This document shows, one piece after another, positions 1 through 11,061 of a stretch of DNA of 64,000 bases. The notes below the pieces were generated by a model. That model worked only from the letters and a program-made list of their open reading frames with translations, was not told the DNA's origin and made no database searches. The stretch spans positions 744,001-808,000 of the forward strand of contig JANFAH010000020.1 in assembly GCA_024663395.1 (NCBI GenBank). Direction: 5' to 3'. Source of the DNA: Pisolithus tinctorius. Lineage: Eukaryota; Basidiomycota; Agaricomycetes; Boletales; Pisolithaceae. The translations under genes and the position numbers were made by a program. Positions within the stretch are counted from its first letter, which is position 1. Each line of letters starts with the position of its first letter.

Positions 1-493
1 AGATGGAGAGTCAGAGACAAGTCCGACAGACAGAAGACGGAGTCAGGAGGAGTAGGAACTAAGTTGATATTCATACTAAAGAACAGCGGAGTACAGTACA
101 TGCTTTTATACTGTTATGGAGGTACAGTAATCGGAATCGGAACTGACATACAGAGACTCATAAATTTTCAAGTAAAATTTCCTGGACAATGAATGAAGGG
201 TAGACAGAGGACATACGAACGGGTAACACAGAACATCCAGAAAAGGAAATAGTCCAGGCGCTGGACCATGCGGTGAGCGCGCTGCAGAGTACCTGACTGT
301 GAAGGTAGTCACATGCCCCTCAGAGAACGGACCGCTCAGTCCGGTAGGAGAGTAACACAAGTCCGACAGCAGTCGGAGCAGAGATGGTTCGTAAACAGCA
401 GACATTGGGCGGAGTTGGTGCGGAGTGAGTGAACAACCGGTGGAGTAGGGTGCAGAGTGTATAGGGACTTATAATGAACGCACGGTTGTGACA
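1..493 (-). repeat. G1-family LTR, partial (window edge)
   Basis: Aligns in the same orientation with 57921-58432, the 3' LTR of G1b. The minus-strand LTR would begin at 493 (TGTCA, with conserved neighbouring bases). A TATA-like box (TATAAAAG on the minus strand) lies near 103-110, and the start-site sequence matches the G1 family. The U5 end is outside the window. The G-rich polypurine tract expected beyond the LTR is missing; LX sequence starts instead, so the boundary is a rearranged junction. Confidence 0.75.
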
Positions 494-1148
494 ATTCCGG
501 TTTTCGTCATATCTCCACCGTTTCCAAAGATATTGACTCCATTCCCACACTTGCTTAAAGTGCTCAGCCCCACGATTCTTCCTTCCAGGTTTGGAGAGGA
601 TCCTCGCACCCTGCGCATTTCTACAGCACTCCATCCATCAGATGCTCATTTTGCTAAGTCCATCAATCATGACCACCTCTTCATCAGTCATCTCACTTGT
701 CTCATTTGCCAGAGACAATGGCTACATATATCTGCCAGGTGTTCCCACCAGCTTCCATCCTGAAGCCCCATGGTTCATCCCGTCATTGTCAGCCCCATCT
801 CATCCCATGCAGCTTGGTCAGCATGTTCTCCTTGTCAGTATGACTTCCAGAAGGACATTCTTTGGTCACCTCAGGTCTGTCACTCAGTTAGAAAGGTCTT
901 ATGTGGTCGTTTCAGTCTCCCTGGTTGATGAAGCATATGGATCGTTCCTCCCTGCTCCCTGCACTGTCTTTATTCCAGTCTCATCCATCATTCTTCCTGC
1001 ATTGCGACAGCTGCAGTATAATCTACTGTCCTCCAGCCTCCCTGATCACATTCATGATGAGTATGACATGCATCTTGCCTTCTTACTGCAAGATTCAGCA
1101 GAAGACGTCCCCCCTTCTCCTCCTCCTCCATCAGAGCCCTGCCCATGA
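494..1148 (+). pseudogene. ORF inside the LX U3 region, copy A
   Basis: Encodes a roughly 200-residue protein also readable in LX copies B and C. The shared blocks include YLPGVPTSF, QLGQHVLLVSMTSRR, RSYVVV, GSFLPAPCTVFIPVSSIILP and DEYDMHLAFLLQD. In this copy the frame changes near 665, so the N-terminal part (488-763 frame) and C-terminal part (591-1148 frame) are separate. The initiator is lost in the 5' truncation. I do not recognise the family. I see no transmembrane segment or catalytic motif. It ends in a proline/serine-rich tail. Confidence 0.5.
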
Positions 1149-2110
1149 AGTTTTTGTTAACTTTGCTGAGAGGACGAAAGGGTGGGAGATGCGATCGCAT
1201 ATGCTCTCATTGCCCCACAGACCCCCAACGCCCTAGCCCCCTTTGACACCTGACTCATGCCCTTCAATTCTGGAGTTAATACTTCCCTATCTGGAAACAC
1301 CATCCATCTGTCATGCCATCTTTGGATCTAGAGATGTCTCCACTGAGATCTAACTTGCATCGCCACCCCCTAATGTGATATCAGTGCACTTACTCAGTTT
1401 CTGATTCTATTTGACTCATTTTGTGATATTTTGACTATCCCTGACTTGTTCATTGCCAATACTTACCAATCTTCTTTGCTTGCTTACTTTTCATTTCTCG
1501 CTTACTCATCATGATTACTCAGTCCTTACTCATTACTTACCAAGTGTTTGTGCCTTGTTTGTCACAAGCTATGCTCCCCCCACAGTATATAAACCCCCAT
1601 GTACTTAGCTACCAAGAAGCAATCAGAAGCAGTCCAGCAGTCAGTTCAGTGCCTATCTCGTCATTGACAGTTGAGGCTCATTTGGGAGAGTCTATCTGTC
1701 TTCATTCGTATCATTGGTAGTTGAGGCTCCATCAATGGTCTATCTACCTTCATTCATTCATCTGAAGTATCATCTGTGCTCTGTCAGCACACCTGCTTAG
1801 TCATCCATCCACTCCTGCATAACTTGTCATTGACTTGTGCCAGGAGCACATCCAAAAGATCATCATGCCAGAGTACTTTCAGCTGAATACCTTCACTCTA
1901 TTCAGCATCCCCCATCTAGACATCACTTGCTTATCTACTCCTGTGTAACTCGTCGACAACTTGTGCCAGGAGCACTCTACTTGAAGTCCCTCCCCCCACA
2001 TCAGGTTTCTCTGCCCTCCAGGTTCCATGGAGGTAAACCACCACTTGCACATTATTTGTCTTTGGTGTTGGATTTGTTTGGTTTATACCAGCAGTCCACA
2101 CTTTGACTCA
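494..2110 (+). mobile_element. LX LTR copy A, truncated at its 5' end
   Basis: One of three copies of a long LTR-like repeat (others at 3946-5756 and 61696-63524). Its 3' end, CTTTGACTCA, is shared by all three. The roughly 200 bp that precede the ORF in the other copies are missing. A TATATAAA box near 1586-1593, followed by a C/A-rich stretch and a long trailer, fits a U3/R/U5 arrangement with a very long U3. No gag or pol is attached, so this is a solo LTR or a non-autonomous element. It retains a moderate number of CpGs. Confidence 0.7.
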
Positions 2111-2915
2111 CACCGGTTGGACTGGAGTTAAGGTTGGAGGTCAGGGGCTAAGTCCGGAGGACCGGACTTAAGGCCAGGAGCACAGGAACAAGACCTGTAG
2201 TGTGGGAAACTGACCAGTGTTGGAGTGCACACAAGGGGAAGCCAGTCCAGGGTTGGATCTACCTCCCTTGGTCTCAGCTTATGTGCTGTACCCTTATGCA
2301 AGCCAGGGAGAGGTCCAGGACAGGGGCCAGGGATAGCTTAAGGCTCAGCCTTAGCTATAGAGTAGTCTTGGGGTGTAGTACAGGAGTTGAGGGTAATACT
2401 TAGTTGATATTCTGACTGAGGGTACTATGAAGTATGTACAGGGGTTAAATACATGAGGCCGGTCCAGGATAACAAACATAGAGCCAGACTTGTTAACAAG
2501 CTATTAGCAAGAAGATTAGCAAGAGAGTGGACAGCCATAGTGGCTGTGCTGAGGCTAATAGCCAAAGTCCGGGTGACCAGCATACCGGGGTCAGACACAG
2601 GATTTGTACAGTAAGCGAAGTCAGATGAATGGGCTAGACTAAATATAGTACAAACAAAGGGAAACAGACCGGAGTTATGTCCGGGTGACCCAGACATAGA
2701 CCTAGGAGGACTGGGGTGGAGCAGTGCAAGGCCAGGAGGCTGAAACGGACCGGAGATAGGGGTAAAACACCGGACTTGAGTTATGCAGGCCGGAGTTGAG
2801 TTATCTAGGGCCAGGATTGGGTTTTCTAGGCTGGACCAGGACCGGACTCTACCGGAGATAGGGGCTAGGGGTCCGGACTGGACTGAGTCCGAGTCTGAGA
2901 GTCATGGATATGACA
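2111..2915 (-). repeat. Diverged G1-like LTR
   Basis: On the minus strand it starts TGTCATATCCATGAC (from 2915), resembling the G1 LTR start TGTCATGACCATGAC. Near 2401-2425 it contains AATATCAACTAAG after a TATTTAA-like box, matching the G1-type transcription-start region. It is rich in CCGGA/TCCGG words like the G1 LTR. The U5 end is not clear because LX copy A abuts it. Assignment rests on short shared blocks only. Confidence 0.45.
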
Positions 2916-2952
2916 TATTAGCAGAGTGCAAAGACAGGATGTGGAAAGTGCT

Positions 2953-2985
2953 CACCTCAGTTGGGTTAAGCAGCCAACTGAGGTG
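2953..2985. other. Perfect 12-bp hairpin
   Basis: Arms CACCTCAGTTGG (2953-2964) and CCAACTGAGGTG (2974-2985) flank a 9-nt loop. It lies just beyond the 3' side of the minus-strand Helitron relic. Helitrons end in a hairpin followed by CTRR. Here the nearest CTRR on the minus strand (CTAA) is about 30 nt past the stem, farther than usual, so the assignment is tentative. An intrinsic terminator is not expected in a eukaryote. Confidence 0.4.
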
Positions 2986-3945
2986 TGACTATGCTACTTG
3001 AGTGCAAAAATGAACATGATTATGTAATATGGCTAAATGTGTACCATAATACTAAGTGAGATGTAGATGAAAGCATAATGTGAAAGGCAGAATATACAAC
3101 ATGATGGATGACAAGGCAAGTGTATCACATTCAAAGTCCTTCTGCCTCATCTGAAGATGTGCAGATCACATAGTCTCTTGCTTTTACATGAGAGTGAAGA
3201 CCATGAATAGAAAGGAATGGTGTGTGGTGAATCAACAATCATGATACTGCATTGCCCATTTACAATGTTCATGCAGACTAATATTCTGTGGTCATTCAGC
3301 TTCAATAGCACCCCTGCCCAAAGGAAACAGCACTGGGAATGCAGTGCCAAGAGGATTGCATGTTGTGGGAGAGTGTGTTGATCGGGGAAGTCATTGATTG
3401 GCATATTGCTGTGGTGCATGACACATCCACCTTCCTGGTTGTTATCATTGAAATTGGCAAGTGCCTGGGCCATCAATTCTGAAGTGGACACCTTGGTCTG
3501 CTTGAGATCCATGACTCCAAGGATGTGTAACAGGGTAACATCTCCATTGTCTGTAACCTAGGATTGAGGTTGCTGCTTGCAATGCATGCTTGCTGGGTGT
3601 ACCTTTTATCAGAACAGCACTGTCCACATCACCACCCTCACTAAATTGTTTGCAGTCCTCCTCCACTGCTGGTATGTCATTCACTGGTTCCATTGCTGCT
3701 GTAACACATATCTCATGCCCAGTTGCAATGAGGATGTGTAAATGGGGTGTCTTACCATTGTCCTCTGTGTACTTGTTCATTGCATACCCCTCTCTGTCCC
3801 TTGCTGCAACCTCATCACTATCTTGATAATGGATCATCACCTCAATTTCTGCAGGTATGCCATCCTCCAGTAGCAGCATGACATGATCATAGGATACTGT
3901 GATGTCACTATAGTTCTCATTGTTTGCTTGCAGCCATTTCAGCAC

Positions 3946-5756
3946 TGAGTCAAAGTGTGGTTCAGTGGTGAAAACCAACCAAAACCAACACAAAAGACAA
4001 TGAAAGTGAGTGGTGGTGTGGCTATGTGGTACCTAGATGGTAGAACCTTCTATTTGGGTGGGGTTTTTTGAGCTACAACACTCAAAGACAAGTGCTGAGG
4101 GTTGGGGGTGCTCCTGACAAAGAGGGAGCAAGAATGTGATAGAATGCGATGGGGTAGACTGCTATCAGCCTACAGAAGGATGGATGATGACTTAAATCAA
4201 TGTCCTAAGCTGCACTGAGCTCAGGAAAGACTTGGAGCAAAGTATATTGATGATAGATGATGATAAGTGAAGTAGACAATAGTTAGACCCTTAATAAAGT
4301 CTCAACTATTGAAGCTGATGAATGAATTACTGAGAGATGATGAATTGCAAGCAAGAGGGGCTCTCTGACATCATCTTTTTTTTTAGCTATCTAAGTACAG
4401 TGATTTATATACAGTACAGGGGCATTGCCTATGGAAAACAAGGTACAAATGCTTGGTAAGTGATTGGTAAGTAATAAGTAAGGAATGTAAGTGATGGGTA
4501 ATTGTCTTAGAAAGCATTGGTAAGTATTTGTCAGGGTCAGTAAGCCAAAAGGGGAAGAATCAGTAAGCAAAGTCAAAAGATTGGTAAGTATTGGCAATAG
4601 GTGAGTCAAGGACAGTCAGAATGTCAAAGTATGAGTCAAGTAATGTCAGGAACTGGGAAAGCACACTGGAATTGCATTAGGGGGAGGCTGTGCATGTCAC
4701 ATCTTGAAGAGATCACTTCTGGGCCAAAGTGGGATGACAGAGAGGCAGTGCTGATCTGATGCCAATATAGTACATCCAAAAGTGGACAGGGTGAGTCAGA
4801 TGTCAACAGGGGTCAAGCTTTGGGGGTCTGTGGGGTGACAGGAGCATAGGGGATTGCAACTTTCCCCCCCTAACTGTCCTCTCAGTGAAGCAAATAAAAA
4901 CTTCATGAATGAGGCTCTGTTGGAAGAGAGGACAAAGGGGGAGCATCTTCTGCTGTATCTTGCAATAAGGAGGCAAGATGTGCAACATATGCATCATGGG
5001 TGTGATCAGGGAGAGTGGAGAACAGTAGATTATACTGTAGCTGTCACAATTTTGGAAGAATGATGGATGAGACTGGTATGAAGACGTTGCAGGGAGCAGG
5101 GAGGAAGGATCCATATGCTTCTTGGACTGGAGAGACTAAAACAACCACATAAGACCTTTTCAAGTGAATGACAGACCTGGGGCAACCAAAGAACATCCTC
5201 CTAGAGGTCATACTGATGAAAAGAATGTGCTGTCCAAGCTGGATGGGCTGAGAGGGGGAAGATGAGGATGGGATGTACCAGGATGCTTCAGGGCAGAAGC
5301 TGGTAGGAACTCCTGGTAGATATACATAGCCATGGTCCCTAGCAAAGGGGACAAGCGAAATGATTGATGTGGAGGTGGCCATATCAGAAGAATTAGCAAA
5401 ATGAGCATCTTTTGGAGGGAGTGCTGTAGACACATGTGGAGTGTGCAAATCCTTTCCAATTTTGGAAGGTAGGATTGCATGGCTGAGCACTATAAGTGAG
5501 TGTGGGAATGGTGTCAGTATCTGCAGAATTGGTGGAGATATGTCAAATACTGGAATGCCATACACAGGCACTTAAGAATTTTAACTGGAGCCTAACTTGC
5601 TTCCTTTCTTTTTCTTTGGCATTGACAACTTGTTCTTGTGCAAGGGATGACTGCCAACATTTCTGGATGTCCTTCTTCACATGAGGGCTATGGTCTTCAT
5701 CTCCATTCATCAGCTGTATCCATGTCCACCTCACCAAACACCTTTGGTGTGTGACA
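3946..5756 (-). mobile_element. LX LTR copy C, inserted in the Helitron
   Basis: A 1811-bp copy ending TGTCACACACC (minus start at 5756) and TTTGACTCA (minus end at 3946). GCAC flanks both sides (3942-3945 and 5757-5760). Removing the copy plus one GCAC restores an uninterrupted Helitron reading frame across the site, so the ends are mapped by the host gene. The outer 5' end carries a short palindrome (ACACC-AAA-GGTGT). It is younger than the Helitron but already strongly CpG-depleted. Confidence 0.85.
5044..5571 (-). pseudogene. ORF inside the LX U3 region, copy C (best-preserved frame)
   Basis: 175 codons in one frame, bridging the point where copies A and B are frameshifted, so this copy shows the original frame. 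It contains ARDHGYVYLPGVPTSF, QLGQHILFISMTSRR and GSFLPAPCNVFIPVSSIILP. A TGA ends it early; homologous sequence continues in another frame to about 4850. The first codon is GTG where copy B has ATG at the equivalent MYGIPVF start. The function is unknown. Conservation in three dispersed copies argues for a real protein rather than chance. Confidence 0.55.
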
Positions 5757-6890
5757 GCACTTCAAATACTTTATCCCGTTGAACCCAGAATGTGTGAGAG
5801 AGCCAGTCTGTAGGCAGTTGCTTCATTCTCACCAAAGTAATTTCCAAGATACTACTCAATGTCTCAATGGTCTGTGGCATCACTCTCCCTTCAAGCATAT
5901 CCACAACTGTGTTAATGTTAATCTCATTCAATGTCATGTTCCCTGCCATGGCACATTGGAGATGGTGTGGGTTTTGTGAGTGATGGGCCTCTCTTGGATA
6001 TAAATTGAATACATAGCACTGTGGATCATGATGTGTGACTAATAAGGTCTCCACAAAGTTCAACTTATGCAGTGCCAATGGTCCCTTGCCAATCCACAGG
6101 TTGTTGTTCTGTGTGTATTTGGGCATCCAATCTGCACACATAGTTCTGTGACATTCATGACACACCCAGCCTTTCCCATCTTCCACTATACATGAGCTGT
6201 CAATGAGAAGTCCATCCCACAGCTTGCATGCCAGATGTGCATCCACTGGGATCAGGTGACATCAAAGGTTGGGGATGTCATTGATAACCACCAAGTCGGC
6301 TGCTGATGCCATCAGTTGTGAGTTTTTTCATCACATCCCCTGGCTTACCTGCTTGACATGGTAGCTCCTGCATGCAGATCACACCCATGCTGGAAGCAAG
6401 CATGTCATTATCAGTGGTATTGATGAATGCTGCTATGCAATGTTGGTGTTGTTTGGCTGTAGGCAACTGTATATATTGCATGGTCATATCATGAACTGAC
6501 TCCAGCACTTTGCCTTCACTTGCCCTGTCTGTGTCCTCTTCCATTTTGTGGCACTGTTTGCTACACCATCATTCCTGTCACATCTCTTTTGCTTTATGCT
6601 TGAGCTCAACAGTGGCTCCTTCTTTTGTGCTAGCTGTCACTTGAATCAGGTCATGCACATTGGGTGGCAACTCATGAATGGTGGGATGCAGTTGTGCCCA
6701 TGTTTGCAAATAGTTGGGCAGTGTGCCTGCAGGAAGGCAGTTGTACGATTCCTGTCCTGTTAACTGGCCCCAGATGTTGGACATGTTCCTGGCAACTTCA
6801 CTCACAGGTATTGCAGTTGGTAATGTCCTTTGATGCTCTCCTGATTATGCTGCCTCCATCACATGGACCCCTATTGTTAAAGCTTTAAAT

Positions 6891-7556
6891 GTGCTGCATG
6901 CTCTTAAGGGGTTTGTATCCCCTCATTGCACTGACCCTCCATCAGCACTCATGTCTGCTTCGAATCCTGCTCACTCTTCCATGATCAAAGACATTAATGC
7001 ATCCTCCACAGCTCCTGCTGATGTGTTGGCATTGATCACTAGCAGCAACTCTCCTCTGTTGTCTGTGTCTGTTGTGGACACTCTGAAAGAGAGTACATTG
7101 GCAATTTATGCTGCCACAATGAATTTGGCCAGCCATGCCAAGTTGTTTTTTGGGGATACCTCCAGCAATGTCACCATTCTGAAAGGTGACTCTGAGGATG
7201 TGACAGAGTTGGTACTCAGTGGGGTCTTTGAAATCGACTGTCAAGGATTGTTCATTGCTCCCAATGGTGGTTTCAACCCAAAGAATGCATTCAGCCATGA
7301 ATCTTCTGAGACCAAGCTGATGTGTAACCTTCTGGCTGTGCAGTGTGATGCAGTATATGGCTTCATGCAGCAGGATTTCCCCCTGATCATCTCAAATATC
7401 AGGGCATTGGAGAAGCTCATGCCCTTGAAAAAGGGAGAGACCTTGCTCTTGTGCATGTGTGAGAGCCATGGGATGCTGTGCATTCACCTCAGCCATGCAT
7501 TGTTCACTGTACATCTACTTGCAAACCTACAGCCATCGCTTGGATGTATTTCATGA
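6891..7556 (+). pseudogene. Unrecognised coding relic (221 codons)
   Basis: Open for 221 codons, with ordinary composition, a serine/alanine-rich N-terminal part, and a later acidic and hydrophobic part (NIRALEKLMPLKKGETLLL). It has no domain I recognise and no zinc-finger, DDE or RT motif. It lies back to back with the Helitron relic and is equally CpG-poor. It could be a further part of the transposon or a captured gene. The reverse strand is also open for 118 codons here, so coding strand is inferred from length only. Confidence 0.35.
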
Positions 7557-7654
7557 CACCATCTCAATCATAGAAAAAGGACAATGATGATGACCCTGGC
7601 AGCATTGCCCACAATGATGAGCATGTCCCTTTCTTTCAATGTTTCAGATCTCAT

Positions 7655-8038
7655 GTGCATGTGTCAGAGGAGGCTACCACAGCATGGCCTGTGCCAGACA
7701 ACATCAAGGACATGCTCCATTGTGCTGCTTGCACTCACAACATTTCACCCCTCCCAGCATTTGACATTGATGGCACACCCATCCAGCCTGTTGACTACCT
7801 CTGGCTGTTAAGTGGTGCTGTCACTTGGGTGCATTTCGCCTTGTTAAACTTCTTTATCAAAGGTGATAGGAAGTTGATTTTTACAACCTCTTGTCATGAG
7901 ATGCACATGCTGCATACCCCACAGTGTGGTCCTGTCAACCCCCTCAAATGTGCATGTCAGTGTGTGCTGAGCTCCAATCCAGGTAACAAGAAGTCTTGCC
8001 TGGCAAGGCTCCTGCACTTGCACACAGGGTCATTCTGA
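7655..8038 (+). pseudogene. Unrecognised coding relic (127 codons)
   Basis: Contains a block of the form ISPLPAFDIDGTPIQP....YL..LSGAV..VHFALLNF. This resembles, from memory only, a motif in lineage-specific hypothetical proteins of basidiomycetes (PAYD.NG..I.P..Y...L.GA.V.V.F.L.HW). It lies about 100 nt beyond the previous relic on the same strand and may be the C-terminal part of the same gene, split by a stop. The biochemical role is unknown. Confidence 0.35.
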
Positions 8039-8493
8039 TCTGACTGTCCTCCCACTCCCAGGAGTAATCCACAAGGCACTGCTTGGTGTCCCAAGGGACA
8101 ATTTCACTATGGTGCCATTAACTAAAGTAGTTTGAGCATGTAAATATATGTTGTGTGTGATGACTGTGCTTGTCCCTAGAGGTGGTGAGTTTACATGGGG
8201 TGGCAGTACATGGATTTATAAGAACTGTGAGCTGCTGCTGTGTGAACTCTTTCAACCATTGAGTTCCATTCCTGCTAACAACCATGTCTCTATACAGATC
8301 CCTTGCAGGTACATGAGGGGCAAGATAGACTGGGGCTGTGCATATTCACTATCTCATGAGTGCTATTGCTTCACATTTCTCCTGGACTACATGTGGTGTA
8401 CAATCAGTGGATGCATCTCATTGCTGGGGTTCCTGCCATTGTTGCCTTGGGGTATCTGTCTGGTGTGGGCACATGTGATTCTGTCAAGGGGGG
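8039..8493 (+). other. Spacer without recognisable gene
   Basis: An ORF opens at 8148 on the plus strand and runs through this stretch into antisense of the G5 RT (to 8690). The first 110 codons show no known motif. The tail is only the complement of the RT relic, so I do not call it a gene. Confidence 0.4.
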
Positions 8494-9147
8494 GAGGAGC
8501 ATACCAAAGATTTGAGCTTAGCAAAAGCAGCCTTGCACTCAGGGGTCCATTTGTAGCTTTCCCCTTTCTTGGTAAGGTCATGGAGGGGGTGGGTGATGGC
8601 AGAAAAGGAGGGGATGAATTTTTGGTAGAAGTTGCAGAACCCCAAGAAGCATCAGAGCACTGTGAGGTTCTCCAGGGCTTCCCATGTTGAGATCACATCT
8701 GTCTTGGTGGGCAAGCTCTCAATTCTCCCTTTTCCAATGATCATTCCCAAGAACTCCACTTCTTTGGCCTCAAAGACACATTTGCTGATCTTGAGGTGAA
8801 GGTTCTCCTCTTGAGCAATTTCTAGAAACTCTTCAATGTGCTTTCAGAGTTCTGAGAGTTTTGGCATGGATGACAACATCATCCATATATCCTACTTGCT
8901 TTCCATGTTGTTTTTCAAAGGTTTTATCCATATATCTTTGGAACAAAGGCAGTGAGTTGCACTGGCCAAAGAACATTACCATTGGCTCAAACAAGCCCCT
9001 AGGGGTAATGAAGGCTCCTTTCCATTCATCCCCTTCCTTTATGCAAAGATTAGTAAAACCCCAACAAATATCAAACTTGGCATAATAGTGGGATTCAACT
9101 AATTTGTCAAATAGGGATTGCACATTTGGTAGAGGGTGTGTGTCAAG
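8494..9147 (-). pseudogene. G5 gypsy reverse transcriptase relic
   Basis: The minus strand reads typical Ty3/gypsy RT: YYAKFDICWGF, IKEGDEWKGAF, a YMDD box (KQVGYMDDVVIHA), then after a frameshift near 8845 the CVFEAKEVEFLGMIIG block and, beyond an in-frame TGA near 8670, CFLGFCNFYQKFIPSF and TKKGESYKWTPEC. It stops inside the RNase H lead-in. It is the downstream part of the same element whose gag and protease lie at 11062-12990; copia K2 sits between. About 100 residues of RT N-terminus are missing at the K2 junction. Confidence 0.85.
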
Positions 9148-10720
9148 CTCTTGTCAGCAGAGTGGGTGTATTTAGCATTCAATGAAAGCACACTGGGAAA
9201 AGGCAACCCCAAAACATTACAAGAGGCTAAAGCCTCACCTGAGTGGCCAGAATGGCAGAAAGCCATAGAAGCTGAACTACAACAATTGTGTGAAAAAGGG
9301 ACATGGTTATTAGTAGATCCACCTGAAGGGCACAAGCCCATATTGAATAAATGGGTTTTTACCTGAAAATATGACAGGGATGGGGTACTCCAAAAATACA
9401 AGGTGAGATTAGTTGCCAGGGGGTATTCCCAGGTCCCAGGAATGGATTACAATGATACCTATTCCCCAGTCATTAGATTAGAAACAATATGCCTTATCTT
9501 CTCATTAGCCAATGCCCAAAATTGGGAAATCCAACAGATGGATGTGAAAGGGGCATATTTAAATGGCAAATTAAAGGAAGAAATATATATGGAGCAGCCC
9601 AAAGGTTTCAACAATGAAACTGGATGCCTATGTAAATTAATTAAAACATTATATGGACTAAAGCAATCTGGACAAGAGTGGAATGAAGAGCTAAATGGCC
9701 AGTTACAGACCATCAGTTTTGCTCGCCTCCACTCTGATCCCTGTGTATACATAAGGAAAACCTCAACTACAATTGAGATCATTACAGTATGGGTAGATGA
9801 CCTTGTACTTGTCACCAACACTGCTGAACTTATGATTAAACTAAAAGCACAACTACAAAATATGTTCAAGGTAACAGACCTTGGAGACCCAAGCAAAGGA
9901 ATAATCACCCTCAGCCAGGGATGCTACATAGAGGGACTACTACAAAAATATGGAATGAATGACACAAATCCAGTCAAAACTCCACTTGATCTGGGCATGC
10001 AGCTAAACCCACATGACACTGAGACTGAAGGTGTACCTAGTGGCAATTACACAACACTCATAGGACACCTAATGTATGCATCAGTGGCCATGAGGCCTGA
10101 CATAACATACATGGTCAATAGACTTGCATCCTTCACAGCAAATCCTGACTTGTCCCATTGGACAGCAGCAAAAAGAATATTAAGATATCTAGCAGGAACT
10201 AAGAGCTATGGGGTTACCTATAAGGCCAACCTGGCTCATCCCAAACATAATAAACTAATTATGTATTCAGATGCTGACTTCACTAATGATGATGATCAGG
10301 TATCAGTCTCAGGCTATGTATCTGTCTTCAACCAAGGCATGGTCACATGGTACTCAAAGAAACAGAGCCACATAGCTCTCTCCATGGCAGAAGCCAAATA
10401 CATATTGATGGCAAATGCAATGCACAAAGTCATATGGCTATGAAGCCTACTGTGTGAGCTAGACCACCCACAATCAGAAGCTACAATACTCTACAGCAAC
10501 AATCAGTCAGCACTAGACATTGCCAAAAATGCACAGTACCATCAGTGGTCAAAACATTTTGACACCAAAAATCATTTTATTCATGACTGTGTGAAAAGGG
10601 AAATAATTAACTTAAAATATTGTCCTATGGCCGAAATGATGGCTGATATATTCACAAAAGCCCTAACCAAAACAAAACATGAGTTCAATAGGAAAGCCCT
10701 GGGCATGACCCTGGCTTGAG
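9148..10720 (+). pseudogene. K2 copia RT-RNase H, 5'-truncated
   Basis: Ty1/copia C-terminal polyprotein: [71 protein letters not shown], a WVDD catalytic box, then RNase H with DADF and a terminal KHFDTKNHFIHD/ADIFTKAL block. Two stops interrupt the frame (9364 and 10441); both are TGA and fit CGA to TGA. gag, protease, integrase and the 5' LTR are missing. The remaining sequence is contiguous with its 3' LTR. Confidence 0.85.
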
Positions 10721-10726
10721 GGGGAG

Positions 10727-11061
10727 TGTAGGAGTACCAATCTGCCATCACACCCAGATAAGGAAATGATGACATGCAAAGGGTATGGGATACATGTCAT
10801 AACCCCAAGAGGGGGTAAGCAAAACAAAATACAAAGGTGGGAGTAGGGGTGGATGTGCCCCAACAGACAAGATATCAAATGTATGACATAGATATAAGGT
10901 AGCTACCACAGGAAAAGAATCCTCATGAGACAAGAACGTCACCTCATCAACCCACATCCCTGCCTGAACATACTGAGTTCTAATCCTGCCATCCTCACAC
11001 ATACACTTGCTCATACCTGGTGGTTCCCTTGTCAGCCTCCACACACAGATTGCTCCTAACA
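10727..11061 (+). repeat. K2 3' LTR (335 bp)
   Basis: Starts TGTAGGAG directly after a purine tract (GAGGGGGAG, 10718-10726) and ends CTCCTAACA, giving near-perfect terminal inverted repeats. A GATATAAGG box lies near 10888. The 5' partner is absent, so no target duplication can be tested. G5 sequence resumes immediately at 11062. Confidence 0.7.

Larger units (their letters stand above)
3147..6544 (-). pseudogene. Helitron Rep/helicase relic, DUF6570 (N-terminal) region
   Basis: Minus-strand pieces at 6544-6278, 6246-5757, 3945-3445 and 3512-3147 follow the order of the N-terminal half of basidiomycete Helitron helicases. They contain a Cys-rich KGWVCHECHRTM block, NNNLWIGKGPL, LTLPE-like LNFVETLLV, RGNV-like AGNMTLNEIN, WLQANNENYSDI and GIPAEI, then VMDLKQTKVSTSELMAQAL and a GG..MHHSNMPINDFPD block. 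Once LX copy C is removed, the reading frame joins without a gap. The Rep catalytic and helicase motifs, which should follow at lower coordinates, are absent. Frameshifts lie near 6250-6278 and 3445-3512. CpG is nearly absent. Helitrons transpose by rolling circle; this copy is dead. Confidence 0.8.
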
